DNA of 64,000 nt from Xanthobacter flavus (GCF_017875275.1 NZ_JAGGML010000001.1:3369001-3433000), one strand, 5' to 3'. Positions 9,969-18,705 are shown, numbered from the stretch's first letter. Notes: generated from the letters alone by a model not told the origin. Numbers and translations: made by a program.

Positions 9969-11453
9969 ATGTTCGAGCCGAGGAGCCATAAGCCCGAGGA
10001 GGCACCGGCGCCCAAGCGCCGCCGGTGGAGCCTCGGCTTGTCGGCAAAGCTGCTCGCCTTGACGGTGGCGGTGGTGGCCACGGCGGAAATCGCCGTGCTG
10101 GTGCCGACCATCGCCAACTACCGCATCGCCTGGCTGTCCGACCGCCTCGCCGCCGCCCGCACCGCCGCCCTCGTCCTCGACGCCGCGCCCCAGGATGGCG
10201 TGACGGCGGACCTCACCCGCGAGCTTCTGGACAGCGTGGGCGCCAAGGTGATCGTGGTGAAGCGCGAAGGCACCCGCCGCCTTCTCGCCGCCTCCGACAT
10301 GCCGCCCGAGGCCAATGTGCATATCGACATGCGCGAGACCACGCTGTGGAGCGCGGTGCACGATGCGCTGGACACGCTGGTCTCGGAGAATGGTCGCATC
10401 CTGCGCATTGTCGGCGAGCCGCCGCGCGGTGCGGACTTCATCGAGATCGTGCTGAGCGAGACGCCACTGCGCATCGCGCTGCTGCGGTTCGCGGCCACCG
10501 TGCTGCTGATCTCGCTGGCCGTGGCGGTGGCGGCGGGCGTGCTGGTCTATGTCAGCCTCAACTGGCTGTTCGTGCGCCCCATGCGGCGCCTCACCGAGCG
10601 CATGTCCGCCTTCCAGAACGATCCGGAGGACGCCTCGCGCATCATCGTGCCCTCCGGCCGTTCGGACGAGATCGGCACGGCGGAGGAGGCGCTGGCGGAG
10701 ATGCAGCGCGAGCTCTCCCACACCCTGCACCAGAAGAGCCACCTCGCGGCCCTCGGCCTCGCCGTGTCGAAGATCAACCACGATCTGCGCAACCTCCTGT
10801 CATCGGCTCAGCTGCTGTCGGACCGCCTCGCGTCCGTGCCGGACCCGACGGTCCAGCGGTTCGCGCCGAAGCTGCTCGCCGCCCTCGACCGCGCCATCCA
10901 TTATTGCGAGCAGACCCTCTCCTACGGCCGCGCCAAGGAGCCGCTGCCGGAGCGGCGCGACGTGCAGCTGGCCCATCTGTTCGAGGAGGTGCGCGAGACC
11001 CTCGGCCTTTCGTCTGGCAGCGGTGCCAGCGTTGGCTGGGTGGTGGACGTGGAGCGCGGCCTTACCGCGGACGCGGATCCCGACCAACTGTTCCGGGTCA
11101 TCCTCAACATCACCCGCAATGCCCTTCAGGCGCTGGAGGCGCGGGCGCCGCTCGATCCCGAGCGCGACCAGATCCGCATCCGCGCCCGCCGCAAGGGGCC
11201 TGTTGTGGAGATCGAACTGAGCGACACCGGCCCCGGCATCCCCGCAGCCCGGCGAGACCATCTGTTCGAGGCCTTCGTCTCCTCGGCGCGACGCGGCGGG
11301 ACCGGGCTGGGCCTGCCCATCGCCGACGAACTCGTGCGCGCCCACGGCGGCCACATCCGCCTTTTGGACACCAAGACCGGCACGACCTTCAGCATCACCA
11401 TCCCCGACCAGCCGGAAAGCCGCCATCACCGCCGCGAGCGCATCCGGGCGTGA
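9969..11453 (+). CDS. Orphan membrane sensor histidine kinase
   Basis: A 494-aa kinase with a basic N terminus, transmembrane helices at about residues 25-47 and 174-200 with a periplasmic domain between them, and a HAMP segment (VRPMRRLTERM). VSKINHDLRNLLSSAQ holds the phosphorylatable His at about 271; ILNITRNALQAL is the N box and SDTGPGI with GGTGLGLPIADELVRAHGG the G boxes. No response regulator lies beside it, so the partner is unknown. The start has a weak ribosome site and an 11-base palindrome (GTATCAGATAC) directly before it. In related genomes ahcY commonly follows ptsH; here this kinase occupies that place. Confidence 0.9.
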   Translation: MFEPRSHKPEEAPAPKRRRWSLGLSAKLLALTVAVVATAEIAVLVPTIANYRIAWLSDRLAAARTAALVLDAAPQDGVTADLTRELLDSVGAKVIVVKREGTRRLLAASDMPPEANVHIDMRETTLWSAVHDALDTLVSENGRILRIVGEPPRGADFIEIVLSETPLRIALLRFAATVLLISLAVAVAAGVLVYVSLNWLFVRPMRRLTERMSAFQNDPEDASRIIVPSGRSDEIGTAEEALAEMQRELSHTLHQKSHLAALGLAVSKINHDLRNLLSSAQLLSDRLASVPDPTVQRFAPKLLAALDRAIHYCEQTLSYGRAKEPLPERRDVQLAHLFEEVRETLGLSSGSGASVGWVVDVERGLTADADPDQLFRVILNITRNALQALEARAPLDPERDQIRIRARRKGPVVEIELSDTGPGIPAARRDHLFEAFVSSARRGGTGLGLPIADELVRAHGGHIRLLDTKTGTTFSITIPDQPESRHHRRERIRA

Positions 11454-11630
11454 TGCGCCGAGTTTTCCACAAGGCGGACGCTTTGCAGCCTGCCGCTCAT
11501 GCGATCCGGCGCAGGGGCCTTGCACCCTCCGGTGAAAAGGAGTAGCAGACGGGCCTCGCGGAATTCCAAGCCGCGAACGTCCCGGAAAGCTCCCCGCTTT
11601 CTCGACCGGCCCAGCCGGTCCCGGGCATAG

Positions 11631-11707
11631 GCGCCGGTAGCTCAGCTGGATAGAGCACCAGACTACGAATCTGGGGGTCGGGAGTTCGAATCTTCCCCGG
11701 CGCGCCA
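11631..11707 (+). tRNA. tRNA-Arg (anticodon ACG)
   Basis: A 77-nt cloverleaf. Acceptor arms GCGCCGG (11631-11637) and CCGGCGC (11697-11703) pair fully, the discriminator is G and CCA is encoded at 11705-11707. Anticodon stem CCAGA/TCTGG encloses CTACGAA with anticodon ACG at 11665-11667. The T loop shows TTCGAAT. The position-34 A would be deaminated to inosine by TadA. Confidence 0.97.
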
Positions 11708-12183
11708 CCTAAATTAAAGACAATAAACGATAATTTCCCCCGCATGCTCGGGTGCGTAAAGGCGTCCTGGCGCGGTCGGGTCATCACCGGGTCATCACCA
11801 GAAGCAGCGTTTGGACTGGCGTAGTTGGCTGTCTCGGATGAAGCTGGGCGGGCAGAGGCAGCCGGCTCATGCCGTCTCCTCCGGCACCCGATTGGCGTCC
11901 GGGCAGGACGATCGTGTATGCGACGACACCGCCGTGCCAGAGGCCGGAGCCTCAGCCGAATACCGAGAGCTTCACCCCCAAGCCGCATGGTGCAAGCGTG
12001 GGAAGCATCCCCCGCCTCAGCCGGAACATGGGCGAGCATGCCATTGCGGAGAGGGCGGGCGTTTGTCAGTCGACGGAGGAGAGCGCGGGTCGGTCTGGCC
12101 CGATGCCTTGCCACACGACCCGCTCTTCTGCCCGTCTAGTTGACGACAGACTGAGAGTCGCCATGTCGCCATCGTCGGTCGTT
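11708..12183. other. Non-coding gap downstream of tRNA-Arg
   Basis: About 475 bases with no supported gene. Open frames here, including one antisense to the tRNA, show no domain. GGGTCATCACC is repeated twice in tandem at 11778-11788 and 11789-11799. The location directly after a tRNA and before an accessory region makes old integration a possibility, but no integrase or att duplication of the tRNA end was seen. Confidence 0.5.
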
Positions 12184-12954
12184 CTAACTGCCTTCGCTAT
12201 CCCTGAAGTCGGACTCGCCGTTCTTCCAGTAGCCGGCAACGATGAGACGGTCGCGCGGCATGTTGCGATCAAGTTGGAAGTGGCGGCGCACCGATCGCAC
12301 GACCGAGGCTTCGGCGGCGAACCACACAGTGCCTGAGTCGTGTGGGACCTCCGCCTCCGTCACCGCCTCGGCGAGCGTGGAGCGCTGTCCGGCATCGCCG
12401 CTGCCGCGCGGGAGCCAGGTGATCTCCACATCGGCCTTCGAGTGGATGATCTGGGCATCGGCGTCCTCGGGAATTTCCACGAAGGCATCGACGGAAAGCC
12501 CGGCCGGCAGGGCCTCGAGAATCGCGCCGATCGCCGGAAGCGCCGTTTCGTCGCCGCCGATCAGCAGATGCGAGACGTCCGGATCGAGCCGGAAGCCGCC
12601 GCGCGGGCCGGCGATCTGCACCACATCGCCGGGCGCCGCGTACTGCGCCCAGGTGGAGCAGGGGCCATCCCCATGCAGGACGAAATCGATGTCCATCTCG
12701 CACAGCGTCTCGCGGAAATGACGGATGGTGTAGGCGCGTCCGCTGGGCTTCCCGCCATCGGCCGTCGGCACGAAGACCTTGACCCACTGGGCCGGGCGGC
12801 GGACGGGAAAGTCCATCAGCGCCGTCGAGGCGAGGGTGATGCGCCGCATGTGCGGGCTCACCTCGGTGACCTTCCGGACCTCGGCGATCCTCAGCCGGCG
12901 TTCGGGCGGCACCGGGCGTTCGGTGCCCGCGAGGGCGGTGTTGTTCTGTTTCAT
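12184..12954 (-). CDS. Siderophore-interacting protein (ViuB-type FAD-binding ferric reductase)
   Basis: A 256-aa cytoplasmic flavoprotein that would reduce ferric-siderophore to release iron. The N-terminal FAD-binding barrel contains SGRAYTIRHF; the NAD(P)H-binding half contains LLIGGDETALPAIGAIL, WFAAEASVVRSVRRHF and the family C-terminal signature AGYWKNGESD. AGGACCTATCCA precedes the ATG. It lies 23 bases downstream of a shortened MFS transporter gene, so they form an operon probably concerned with siderophore traffic. Confidence 0.9.
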   Translation of the reverse strand: MKQNNTALAGTERPVPPERRLRIAEVRKVTEVSPHMRRITLASTALMDFPVRRPAQWVKVFVPTADGGKPSGRAYTIRHFRETLCEMDIDFVLHGDGPCSTWAQYAAPGDVVQIAGPRGGFRLDPDVSHLLIGGDETALPAIGAILEALPAGLSVDAFVEIPEDADAQIIHSKADVEITWLPRGSGDAGQRSTLAEAVTEAEVPHDSGTVWFAAEASVVRSVRRHFQLDRNMPRDRLIVAGYWKNGESDFRDSEGS

Positions 12955-12977
12955 TGGATAGGTCCTTGGTGACCGCG

Positions 12978-13826
12978 TCAGGCGCCACGTCCGCGCAGCG
13001 TGGTGAGGGAGAGAAGGAAGGCGGCAGCCGCCATGGACGCGGCGATGCGGAAGGCGAAGCGCATGGCATCCGTCACGAGGTCCGGGTTGGCGGTGGCCGT
13101 ATCGCCGGCGACGCTGGCGAAGAGCGCGCCCATGAGCGAGGCGCCGGTGATGAGGCCGAGATTGCGGGCAAGGGCCAGCAGGCCGGAAACGAGGCCGCGC
13201 TGTTCGGGGCGCGCATCGGTCATCACGGCGGTGTTGTTCGGCGTCTGGAAGAAGGCGAGGCCAATGCTGATGAACAGGATGGCGACGATGTAGATGGCGA
13301 CGCCGCCATCACGCGACACCCAGGACATGGCGAAAGCCCCGATGGCGAACAGCGCCAGCCCGATGACCATGGCGCGCCGTGGGCCGATGCGGTCGGCCAA
13401 GGTGCCGGCCGGCACGCCCATGATGGCTGCGGCGAGGGGACCGATCGTCATCACCAGGCCGACCATGCGGGTGTCGAGGCCGAGCGCCTTCGAGAGGAAG
13501 AACGGCCCCAGCACCAGGGTCGCCATGAAGACGGCGAGCCCCCACAGATAGAGGCGCTTCTTGCCGAGCTGGTCGCCGAAACGGCCCACGCCGACGATGA
13601 GGGCGGTGACGACGAGCAGATAGCTCACCACCACCCATTGGACGGCCCCGAAGTCCACGCCGAGGCTCTTCACCAAGGTGGGCAGGGCGACGTTGATGAT
13701 GTTGGTGCCGAGCTGCGACAGCAGGATGGCAAGGCAAAGCCCGGTCAGCACCATGCCGGAATGGATGGGCCGGTGTGCGGCCGTGGCGTGCGGTTGGGCG
13801 GTGGGGGAAGAGGTTTGTCGGGTCAT
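12978..13826 (-). CDS. MFS (DHA2-type) transporter lacking its middle helices
   Basis: At 282 aa this is far shorter than the roughly 450-500 aa of 14-helix DHA2 drug/proton antiporters. Residues about 24-100 match the N-terminal end (helices 1-3, LCLAILLSQLGTNIINVALP and motif A GRFGDQLGKK). From about residue 101 the protein continues with a segment normally found in the second half (LVLGPFFLSKALGLDTRMVG, then AGTLADRIGPRR) and runs to a normal C terminus. About five helices appear to be deleted in frame. AGGATCCCAC precedes the ATG at 13826. Such a protein may be non-functional or may have fewer helices by design. Confidence 0.8.
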   Translation of the reverse strand: MTRQTSSPTAQPHATAAHRPIHSGMVLTGLCLAILLSQLGTNIINVALPTLVKSLGVDFGAVQWVVVSYLLVVTALIVGVGRFGDQLGKKRLYLWGLAVFMATLVLGPFFLSKALGLDTRMVGLVMTIGPLAAAIMGVPAGTLADRIGPRRAMVIGLALFAIGAFAMSWVSRDGGVAIYIVAILFISIGLAFFQTPNNTAVMTDARPEQRGLVSGLLALARNLGLITGASLMGALFASVAGDTATANPDLVTDAMRFAFRIAASMAAAAFLLSLTTLRGRGA

Positions 13827-13892
13827 GTGGGATCCTGTCGAAAGGAGCGCGCAGGCGCGTTGAACTGGTCTTTCGATAGGGGCGGGCCTTGT

Positions 13893-13939
13893 TTGCATAC
13901 AGTGCAATGTCGCTATTATATGAGTGCATCAGACGCACT
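13893..13939. promoter_or_regulatory. LysR-type box and second inverted repeat in the MFS/LysR divergent gap
   Basis: TTGCA (13893-13897), five bases, then TGCAA (13903-13907): a perfect T-N11-A LysR recognition box. A second repeat, AGTGC-N7-GCACT, lies at 13923-13939 just before the LysR gene. The arrangement fits a recognition site plus an activation/autoregulation site for the divergently transcribed regulator. Confidence 0.65.
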
Positions 13940-13956
13940 GATGCGGAGGCGCCCTC

Positions 13957-14901
13957 TTGCCCGCCAAACCGACAAGACATCGTGTGCCGCCGCTCGACAT
14001 GAACCTGCTGGTGACGCTCGACGCGCTTCTCTCGGAAGGCAGCGTCGTGGGGGCGGCGCAGCGGCTGAACCTCTCGCCGCCGGCCATGAGCCGCCAGCTC
14101 GCGCGCATTCGTCACCTCCTGGGCGATCCGGTGCTGGTGCGGGCGGGGCGGGGGCTCGTGCCGACCCCGCGTGCCGAGGGCCTGCGCGAGCGGCTGCGCG
14201 GCCTCGTGGCTGAGGCCGAGGCGCTGGTGCGGGGCGACGGGATCGAGCTTTCGACCCTTGAGCGCACCTTTGTCATCCGCGCCAATGACGGTTTCGTCGG
14301 CACCTTCGGCGCGACGCTGGCTTCAGTGGCTGCGCAGCAGGCGCCGCACGTCCGGCTGCGCTTCGCCCATCAGGACAAGGAGGATGTGGAGGCCCTGCGC
14401 GAGGGGCGGATCGACGCTGATGTGGGCGTCATCGGCGCCATGGGGCCGGAGATCCAGTTGCAGGCGCTGTTCTTCGACCGTTTCGTCGGAGTGGTGCGCC
14501 CAGGCCATCCGCTCGCCGGGGAGGTGACGCCGGAGCGGTTCGCTGCCTTTCCCCATGTCTCCGTCTCGCGCCGGGGCCGGTTTTCGGGACCCATTGACGT
14601 GGCGCTGGCCGCGCTGGGACTGCAGCGCTTCGTGGCCATTGCGGTCGCCAACTTCAACGATGCGCTGGCCATCGTGCGCACCTCTGACCACGTCGCCGCG
14701 GTGCCCGCCCGGCTGACGGAGCCGGCGCGTGCCGGCCTCCACAGCTTCGACCTGCCGGTGAAGACCGACGCGCTCGCCGTGTCACTTGCCTGGCATCCCC
14801 GCTTCGATGCCGACCCCGCCCACAAATGGCTGCGCGCGACCCTGCGGGCGGCCTGCAGTTCCCACGCTGCGAGGCGCCGCGGGCCCGCCGGACTTGGCTA
14901 G
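13957..14901 (+). CDS. LysR family transcriptional regulator (MFS/siderophore-protein module)
   Basis: A 314-aa LysR protein. The N-terminal winged helix (about residues 15-75) includes LLVTLDALLSEGSVVGAAQRL and MSRQLARIRHLLGDPVLVRAG; the effector-binding domain follows. The likely start is a TTG at 13957, since GGAGG is 7 bases upstream; an ATG at 13999 is the alternative. It is divergent from the MFS-siderophore-protein operon and presumably regulates it. Its last 4 bases (CTAG) overlap the convergent aldolase stop. Confidence 0.88.
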   Translation: MPAKPTRHRVPPLDMNLLVTLDALLSEGSVVGAAQRLNLSPPAMSRQLARIRHLLGDPVLVRAGRGLVPTPRAEGLRERLRGLVAEAEALVRGDGIELSTLERTFVIRANDGFVGTFGATLASVAAQQAPHVRLRFAHQDKEDVEALREGRIDADVGVIGAMGPEIQLQALFFDRFVGVVRPGHPLAGEVTPERFAAFPHVSVSRRGRFSGPIDVALAALGLQRFVAIAVANFNDALAIVRTSDHVAAVPARLTEPARAGLHSFDLPVKTDALAVSLAWHPRFDADPAHKWLRATLRAACSSHAARRRGPAGLG

Positions 14902-15659
14902 CGAAACGCCGAGAGCAACTGCTCCAAGTTCCGCGCGAGGATGCCCGCATCGACGCCGATAGCGGTGAACGTGGTACCGAGATCAATGCAGCGCTTCGCG
15001 AAGGCGGCATCGCCCGTGAGGATGCCCGCGGGTTTGCCGGCGGCGCGGATGTGGGAGACGGCATTTTCCACGGCGTCCACCACGCGGGTGTGCTTCAGGT
15101 CGCCCACGTGCCCGAGACTCGCCGCAAGGTCGCCGGGGCCGATGAAGATGCCGTCCACGCCTTCCACCGCAGCGATAGCCTCGATCTGGTCCAGCGCCTC
15201 CTGCGTCTCCACCTGCACCAGAAGACACAGTTCCCGCGCGGCCTCGCGGGCATAGTTCTTCACCCGGCCGAAGCGGGTGGCGCGGGTGAGCGCGGACACG
15301 CCCCTTATGCCATCGGGCGGATAGCGCGTGGCCGCGACAGCCGCGCGGGCTTCCTCGGCATTTTGCACATAGGGGATGAGCAGGCTCTGCGCGCCGATGT
15401 CGAGCAGGCGCTTGATGAGCACGGCGTCGTTGGCCGCCGGCCGCACCACCGGGGAGACGGGATAGGCCGACACCGCCTGCAATTGCGCGAGCACGGTCGT
15501 CAATTCGGCCGGGGAATGCTCCGTGTCGAGGAGCAGCCAGTCAAAACCGGCCCCGGCCACCACCTCGGTGGCGTAGGCGCTGGAGAGGGTGCACCAGAGG
15601 CCGAGCTGCTGGCGGCCCTCGATCAGGGCTGCCTTGAAGGCATTGCGGGGCAGGTCCAT
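14898..15659 (-). CDS. HpcH/HpaI family class II aldolase
   Basis: A 253-aa metal-dependent aldolase of the type that cleaves 4-hydroxy-2-oxo acids to pyruvate plus an aldehyde. Core motifs: LGLWCTLSSAYATEVVAGAG, DWLLLDTEHSP, QVETQEALDQI and IFIGPGDLAASLGH; Glu in QVET and Asp in GPGDL are the expected metal ligands. It is the last gene of a four-gene operon, 9 bases after the hydratase. Together with that enzyme it resembles the last two steps of homoprotocatechuate-type meta-cleavage pathways, but no ring-cleaving enzyme is nearby, so the substrate is open. Confidence 0.9.
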   Translation of the reverse strand: MDLPRNAFKAALIEGRQQLGLWCTLSSAYATEVVAGAGFDWLLLDTEHSPAELTTVLAQLQAVSAYPVSPVVRPAANDAVLIKRLLDIGAQSLLIPYVQNAEEARAAVAATRYPPDGIRGVSALTRATRFGRVKNYAREAARELCLLVQVETQEALDQIEAIAAVEGVDGIFIGPGDLAASLGHVGDLKHTRVVDAVENAVSHIRAAGKPAGILTGDAAFAKRCIDLGTTFTAIGVDAGILARNLEQLLSAFR

Positions 15660-15668
15660 GGGAAGGCC

Positions 15669-16451
15669 TCAGGTGAAGGAGACGCTGATGGCGCCCACCG
15701 GTCCATAATCGGCCGTTATCACGTCGCCGGCGGCGACATCCACGGGGCGGGTGAAGGACCCGGCCAGCACGATCTGCCCCTTCTGGAGCTTCGCGCCCAC
15801 GGCGGAGAGCTTGTTCACCAGCCAGGCGATCCCCGCCGCCGGATGGCCCATGATGGCGGCCGAGACGCCGCTCTCCTCGATGATGCCGTTCTTGCTCAGC
15901 GTCGCGCCCACCCAGCGGATGTCGATGTCCATGGGGCGGATGACGCGGCCGCCCACCACGATGGCGGCGAAGGCGGCATTGTCGGCGATGGTGTCGACGC
16001 TGGCGCGGGGAACCTCGGTGCGATAGTCGATGATCTCCAGCGCCGGCACGACGAACTCGGTGGCGCGCATCACGTCATAGATGCGCACGCCCGGCCCTTC
16101 GAGGTCCTCGCCCATCACGAAGGCCAGTTCCACCTCAAGGCGCGGCTTGATGAAGCGCGCGGCGGGGATCTGGGCGCCGTCATTGAACAGGGCGTCGTCG
16201 AGGATGCGGCCATAGTCCGGCTCGGTCATCTTCGAGGCCATCTGCATGGCGCGGGAGGTGAGGCCGATCTTGTGGCCGGCCACGCGGGCACCGTTGGCGA
16301 TGCGCGCCTGCGCCCACAGATCCTGAACGCGGTAGGCGTCCTCGATCTCCATGTGCGGGAAGGTGCGGCTGAGCTGGACGACGGGCTTGCCCTCGCGCTC
16401 GGCCTTGAGAATCGATTCAGCGCCGAGACGGCGCTCCTCTTCGGTCATCAT
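15669..16451 (-). CDS. 2-oxo-hepta-3-ene-1,7-dioate hydratase-like enzyme (HpaH/MhpD family)
   Basis: A 260-aa hydratase of the FAH-related fold that adds water to a 2-hydroxy-dienoate. Family signatures: VAGHKIGLTSRAMQ, PRLEVELAFVMGEDL (metal-binding Glu residues), ALEIIDYR and GHPAAGIAWLVNKL. It is followed 9 bases later by an HpaI-type aldolase, the usual pairing of hydration and retro-aldol cleavage. It starts at one of two adjacent ATGs at 16451/16448. Confidence 0.9.
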   Translation of the reverse strand: MMTEEERRLGAESILKAEREGKPVVQLSRTFPHMEIEDAYRVQDLWAQARIANGARVAGHKIGLTSRAMQMASKMTEPDYGRILDDALFNDGAQIPAARFIKPRLEVELAFVMGEDLEGPGVRIYDVMRATEFVVPALEIIDYRTEVPRASVDTIADNAAFAAIVVGGRVIRPMDIDIRWVGATLSKNGIIEESGVSAAIMGHPAAGIAWLVNKLSAVGAKLQKGQIVLAGSFTRPVDVAAGDVITADYGPVGAISVSFT

Positions 16452-16473
16452 GGATGCGTGTTCCGGCGCGTGG

Positions 16474-17313
16474 TCACAGGAGGGCGAGGGGGCGGACCGG
16501 CGAGCCCGTGGCGCCGGTGATCCGCAGCGGCTGGGCGACGAAGGCGAAGGCGCCCTGGCCCGCCGCGCCCAGCTCGTCGAGGGTCAGGTTCTCGATGATG
16601 TGGATGCCGTTCTGGGCGATGAGGATCATGTGCACCTCCAACGTGATGTTGTGGTGGTTCATCACCTCGAAAGCCGACGTATCGGAGCCCACGGAGAACG
16701 GCTTGCGCGCCGCGAGCCAGCGCCCGCCATCGACGCCCGGTCCCGGCGCGCCGGCGGAATCAAGGCCGAGATATTTCGGCGAATCCTGCCAGTAGGCCGC
16801 CCAGCCGGTGCGCACCAGCACCACGTCCCCTTCCCCCACCCGCGTGCCGGACGCGGCCTCGGCCGCCTCCAGCTCCGCGACGGTGATCTCGTGGGCGGGA
16901 TCGAGCGCGTCCACGCCCAGCGCGCGCGCCACATCGAGCAGCACGCCACGCCGGAAAATGGGGGCGATGGTTTCCGCCCCGTGCACCTTGAACAGGCCTG
17001 TGCCCTGCTGCTCGCGGCCCGCATCATATTTGCCGTAGAGCGCGCCATGCTCGGAGACGTGGCACAGGGCATCGATGTGGGTGGACGAGTGGGTGCTCGT
17101 CACCATCAGCTCGTTCGACGAGGAATGGCCACAAGAGCGCAGCACGTCGCCGTGCCGGTTGTTGAGGGTGATGTGGAAGGGCGGATGCGCCGGGTGAATG
17201 GGCATGCCCTTCTGCATCGGGTGGCTGAGGTCGATCCGGCGGGCAGCCTGCGCGGCCTTCAGCCAGTCGTCGAAATCGAAGCTGCGGGACGGCGCGGGAG
17301 TGACGGCATTCAT
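16474..17313 (-). CDS. Cyclase family protein (kynurenine formamidase-like amidohydrolase fold)
   Basis: A 279-aa protein of the metal-dependent cyclase/formamidase family. The hallmark histidine-rich motif appears as STHSSTHIDALCH, and RIDLSHPMQKGMP and DVVLVRTGW are also family-typical. Members hydrolyse formamides, lactones or isatin-type amides; in this context ring opening of a cyclic amide or lactone would be plausible. It overlaps the upstream MFS gene by 4 bases and lies 22 bases before the hydratase. Confidence 0.87.
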   Translation of the reverse strand: MNAVTPAPSRSFDFDDWLKAAQAARRIDLSHPMQKGMPIHPAHPPFHITLNNRHGDVLRSCGHSSSNELMVTSTHSSTHIDALCHVSEHGALYGKYDAGREQQGTGLFKVHGAETIAPIFRRGVLLDVARALGVDALDPAHEITVAELEAAEAASGTRVGEGDVVLVRTGWAAYWQDSPKYLGLDSAGAPGPGVDGGRWLAARKPFSVGSDTSAFEVMNHHNITLEVHMILIAQNGIHIIENLTLDELGAAGQGAFAFVAQPLRITGATGSPVRPLALL

Positions 17314-18569
17314 TGGAGCTTGGCTCCCTTCGTCTCAGGCAGGAAGATGAGGACGATGAGGCCGGCGATGAGGAAGAAGCCGGCGGTGAAGGCGAGGGCT
17401 CCCGAGAGGCCGTAGCCCGCCGAGAGGAAGCCCACCATCATGGGGGCGAGGGCGCTCACCGCGCGTCCCGCGTTGTAGATGAAGCCCTGCGCCGTGGCCC
17501 GCACATTGGTGGGGAAGAGCTCGGCGAAGGTGGGGGCAAACCCGGAATAGAAGCCGGTGCCGAAGAAGGCCACCACTGGGCCGAAGGCCAGCAGCACCGT
17601 GGGGCTCGAGATCATCGTGTAGGCCGGCACCGCGATGGCCGACAGCACGAAGTAGACTATGAAGGCCACCTTGCGGCCCAGCGAATCCGCCACATAACCG
17701 AAGGAAATGAAGCCGAGCGCCGCGCCCACCTGCATCACCACGATCCAGGTGGTGGACTTCACGAGATCGAGACCGGGGCCGCCATTGGCCACGGGGGTCG
17801 CGAGCCAGGTGGGAATCCAGGTGAACAGGCCCCAGTAGCCGCACATGGCCGCCGCCGTGAAGGCGAAGCACACCAGCGTGCTGCGCCCGTGCTCGCCGCT
17901 CAGCATCTTGACCGTCTCCATGAAGGTCAGGCGGCGGGTCTGCTGCTTCCAGATTTCCGGCTCCGGCGTGTGGCGGCGGATCCAGAAGGCGAGGAGCGCC
18001 GGTGCGATGCCGAAGAAGAACACGCCGCGCCAGCCGATCACCGGCAGCAGCACCGCCGCGACGATGGCGGCGAGCGCGTAGCCCGACGCGAACGCGCTCT
18101 GCACCCAGGCCATCACCTTGCCGCGGTGCTGGGCCGGCCATGTCTCGGTGATGAGCGCGGCGCCCGCCGACCATTCACCGCCGACGCCGAGGCCGACCAC
18201 CATGCGGAACAGAATCAGCTGCGCCACGCTCTGGGAGAAGCCGCACAGCAGCGTGCCCACCGAGTAGCACAGGATCGAGAGCACCATGGAGCGGGTGCGG
18301 CCGATGCGGTCGGCGAGGAAGCCGAAGACGAGACCGCCGAAAGCCGTGGCCACGAGGCTTGCCGAGGCGATCACGCCCGCCGTGGAGCGCTCCATGCCGA
18401 GGTCCGCGCTGATGTGGCTGATCAGCATCGCGAACAGCAACAGGTCCATGATGTCGAGGGCCCAGCCGAGATAGGCGGACCAGAACGACTGCCATTGGGC
18501 TTTGGTGGCGCCCACATACCAGCGTGTGCCGGCGGCCGCGGGGCGGCTGCCGGAAACATCGAGGCTCAT
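17310..18569 (-). CDS. MFS transporter, aromatic acid/organic acid:H+ symporter type
   Basis: A 419-aa, about 12-helix transporter. Motif A occurs as GFLADRIGRTRS between helices 2 and 3 and again as GYVADSLGRK in the second half; RMVVGLGVGGEWSAGAAL is the helix-4 signature of this subfamily. GGAGGAATTCCG precedes the ATG at 18569; the longer upstream extension lacks homology. It is the first gene of the operon and probably imports the substrate degraded by the cyclase, hydratase and aldolase. Confidence 0.9.
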   Translation of the reverse strand: MSLDVSGSRPAAAGTRWYVGATKAQWQSFWSAYLGWALDIMDLLLFAMLISHISADLGMERSTAGVIASASLVATAFGGLVFGFLADRIGRTRSMVLSILCYSVGTLLCGFSQSVAQLILFRMVVGLGVGGEWSAGAALITETWPAQHRGKVMAWVQSAFASGYALAAIVAAVLLPVIGWRGVFFFGIAPALLAFWIRRHTPEPEIWKQQTRRLTFMETVKMLSGEHGRSTLVCFAFTAAAMCGYWGLFTWIPTWLATPVANGGPGLDLVKSTTWIVVMQVGAALGFISFGYVADSLGRKVAFIVYFVLSAIAVPAYTMISSPTVLLAFGPVVAFFGTGFYSGFAPTFAELFPTNVRATAQGFIYNAGRAVSALAPMMVGFLSAGYGLSGALAFTAGFFLIAGLIVLIFLPETKGAKLQ

Positions 18570-18690
18570 CGGAATTCCTCCACGATTATTGCTTGCCGCG
18601 CCTTTTGCGCGGGCCTTTCCGCCTCGGCCATGAATTGCCTTGGCGGACAGGGCTTTGGACCTTGATAGGAATGGCGGGTGCGGGCCGCAA

Positions 18691-18705
18691 TTGGTCAATT
18701 TTCAA
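18691..18705. promoter_or_regulatory. Candidate LysR box between the MFS operon and its LysR gene
   Basis: TTG, nine bases, CAA (TTGGTCAATTTTCAA) gives the T-N11-A spacing, and overlaps a short palindrome AATTG-GT-CAATT at 18689-18700. It lies between divergent start codons at 18569 and 18789. Confidence 0.4.

Noticed and set aside
11497-12114. Minus-strand ORF containing the peptide GKIRTPDPQIRSLVLYP
   Set aside because: It is the antisense of tRNA-Arg, a well-known source of spurious annotated proteins.
11811-12336. Overlapping small plus-strand ORFs after the tRNA
   Set aside because: No ribosome site or domain, and they run into the antisense of the siderophore-interacting protein gene.
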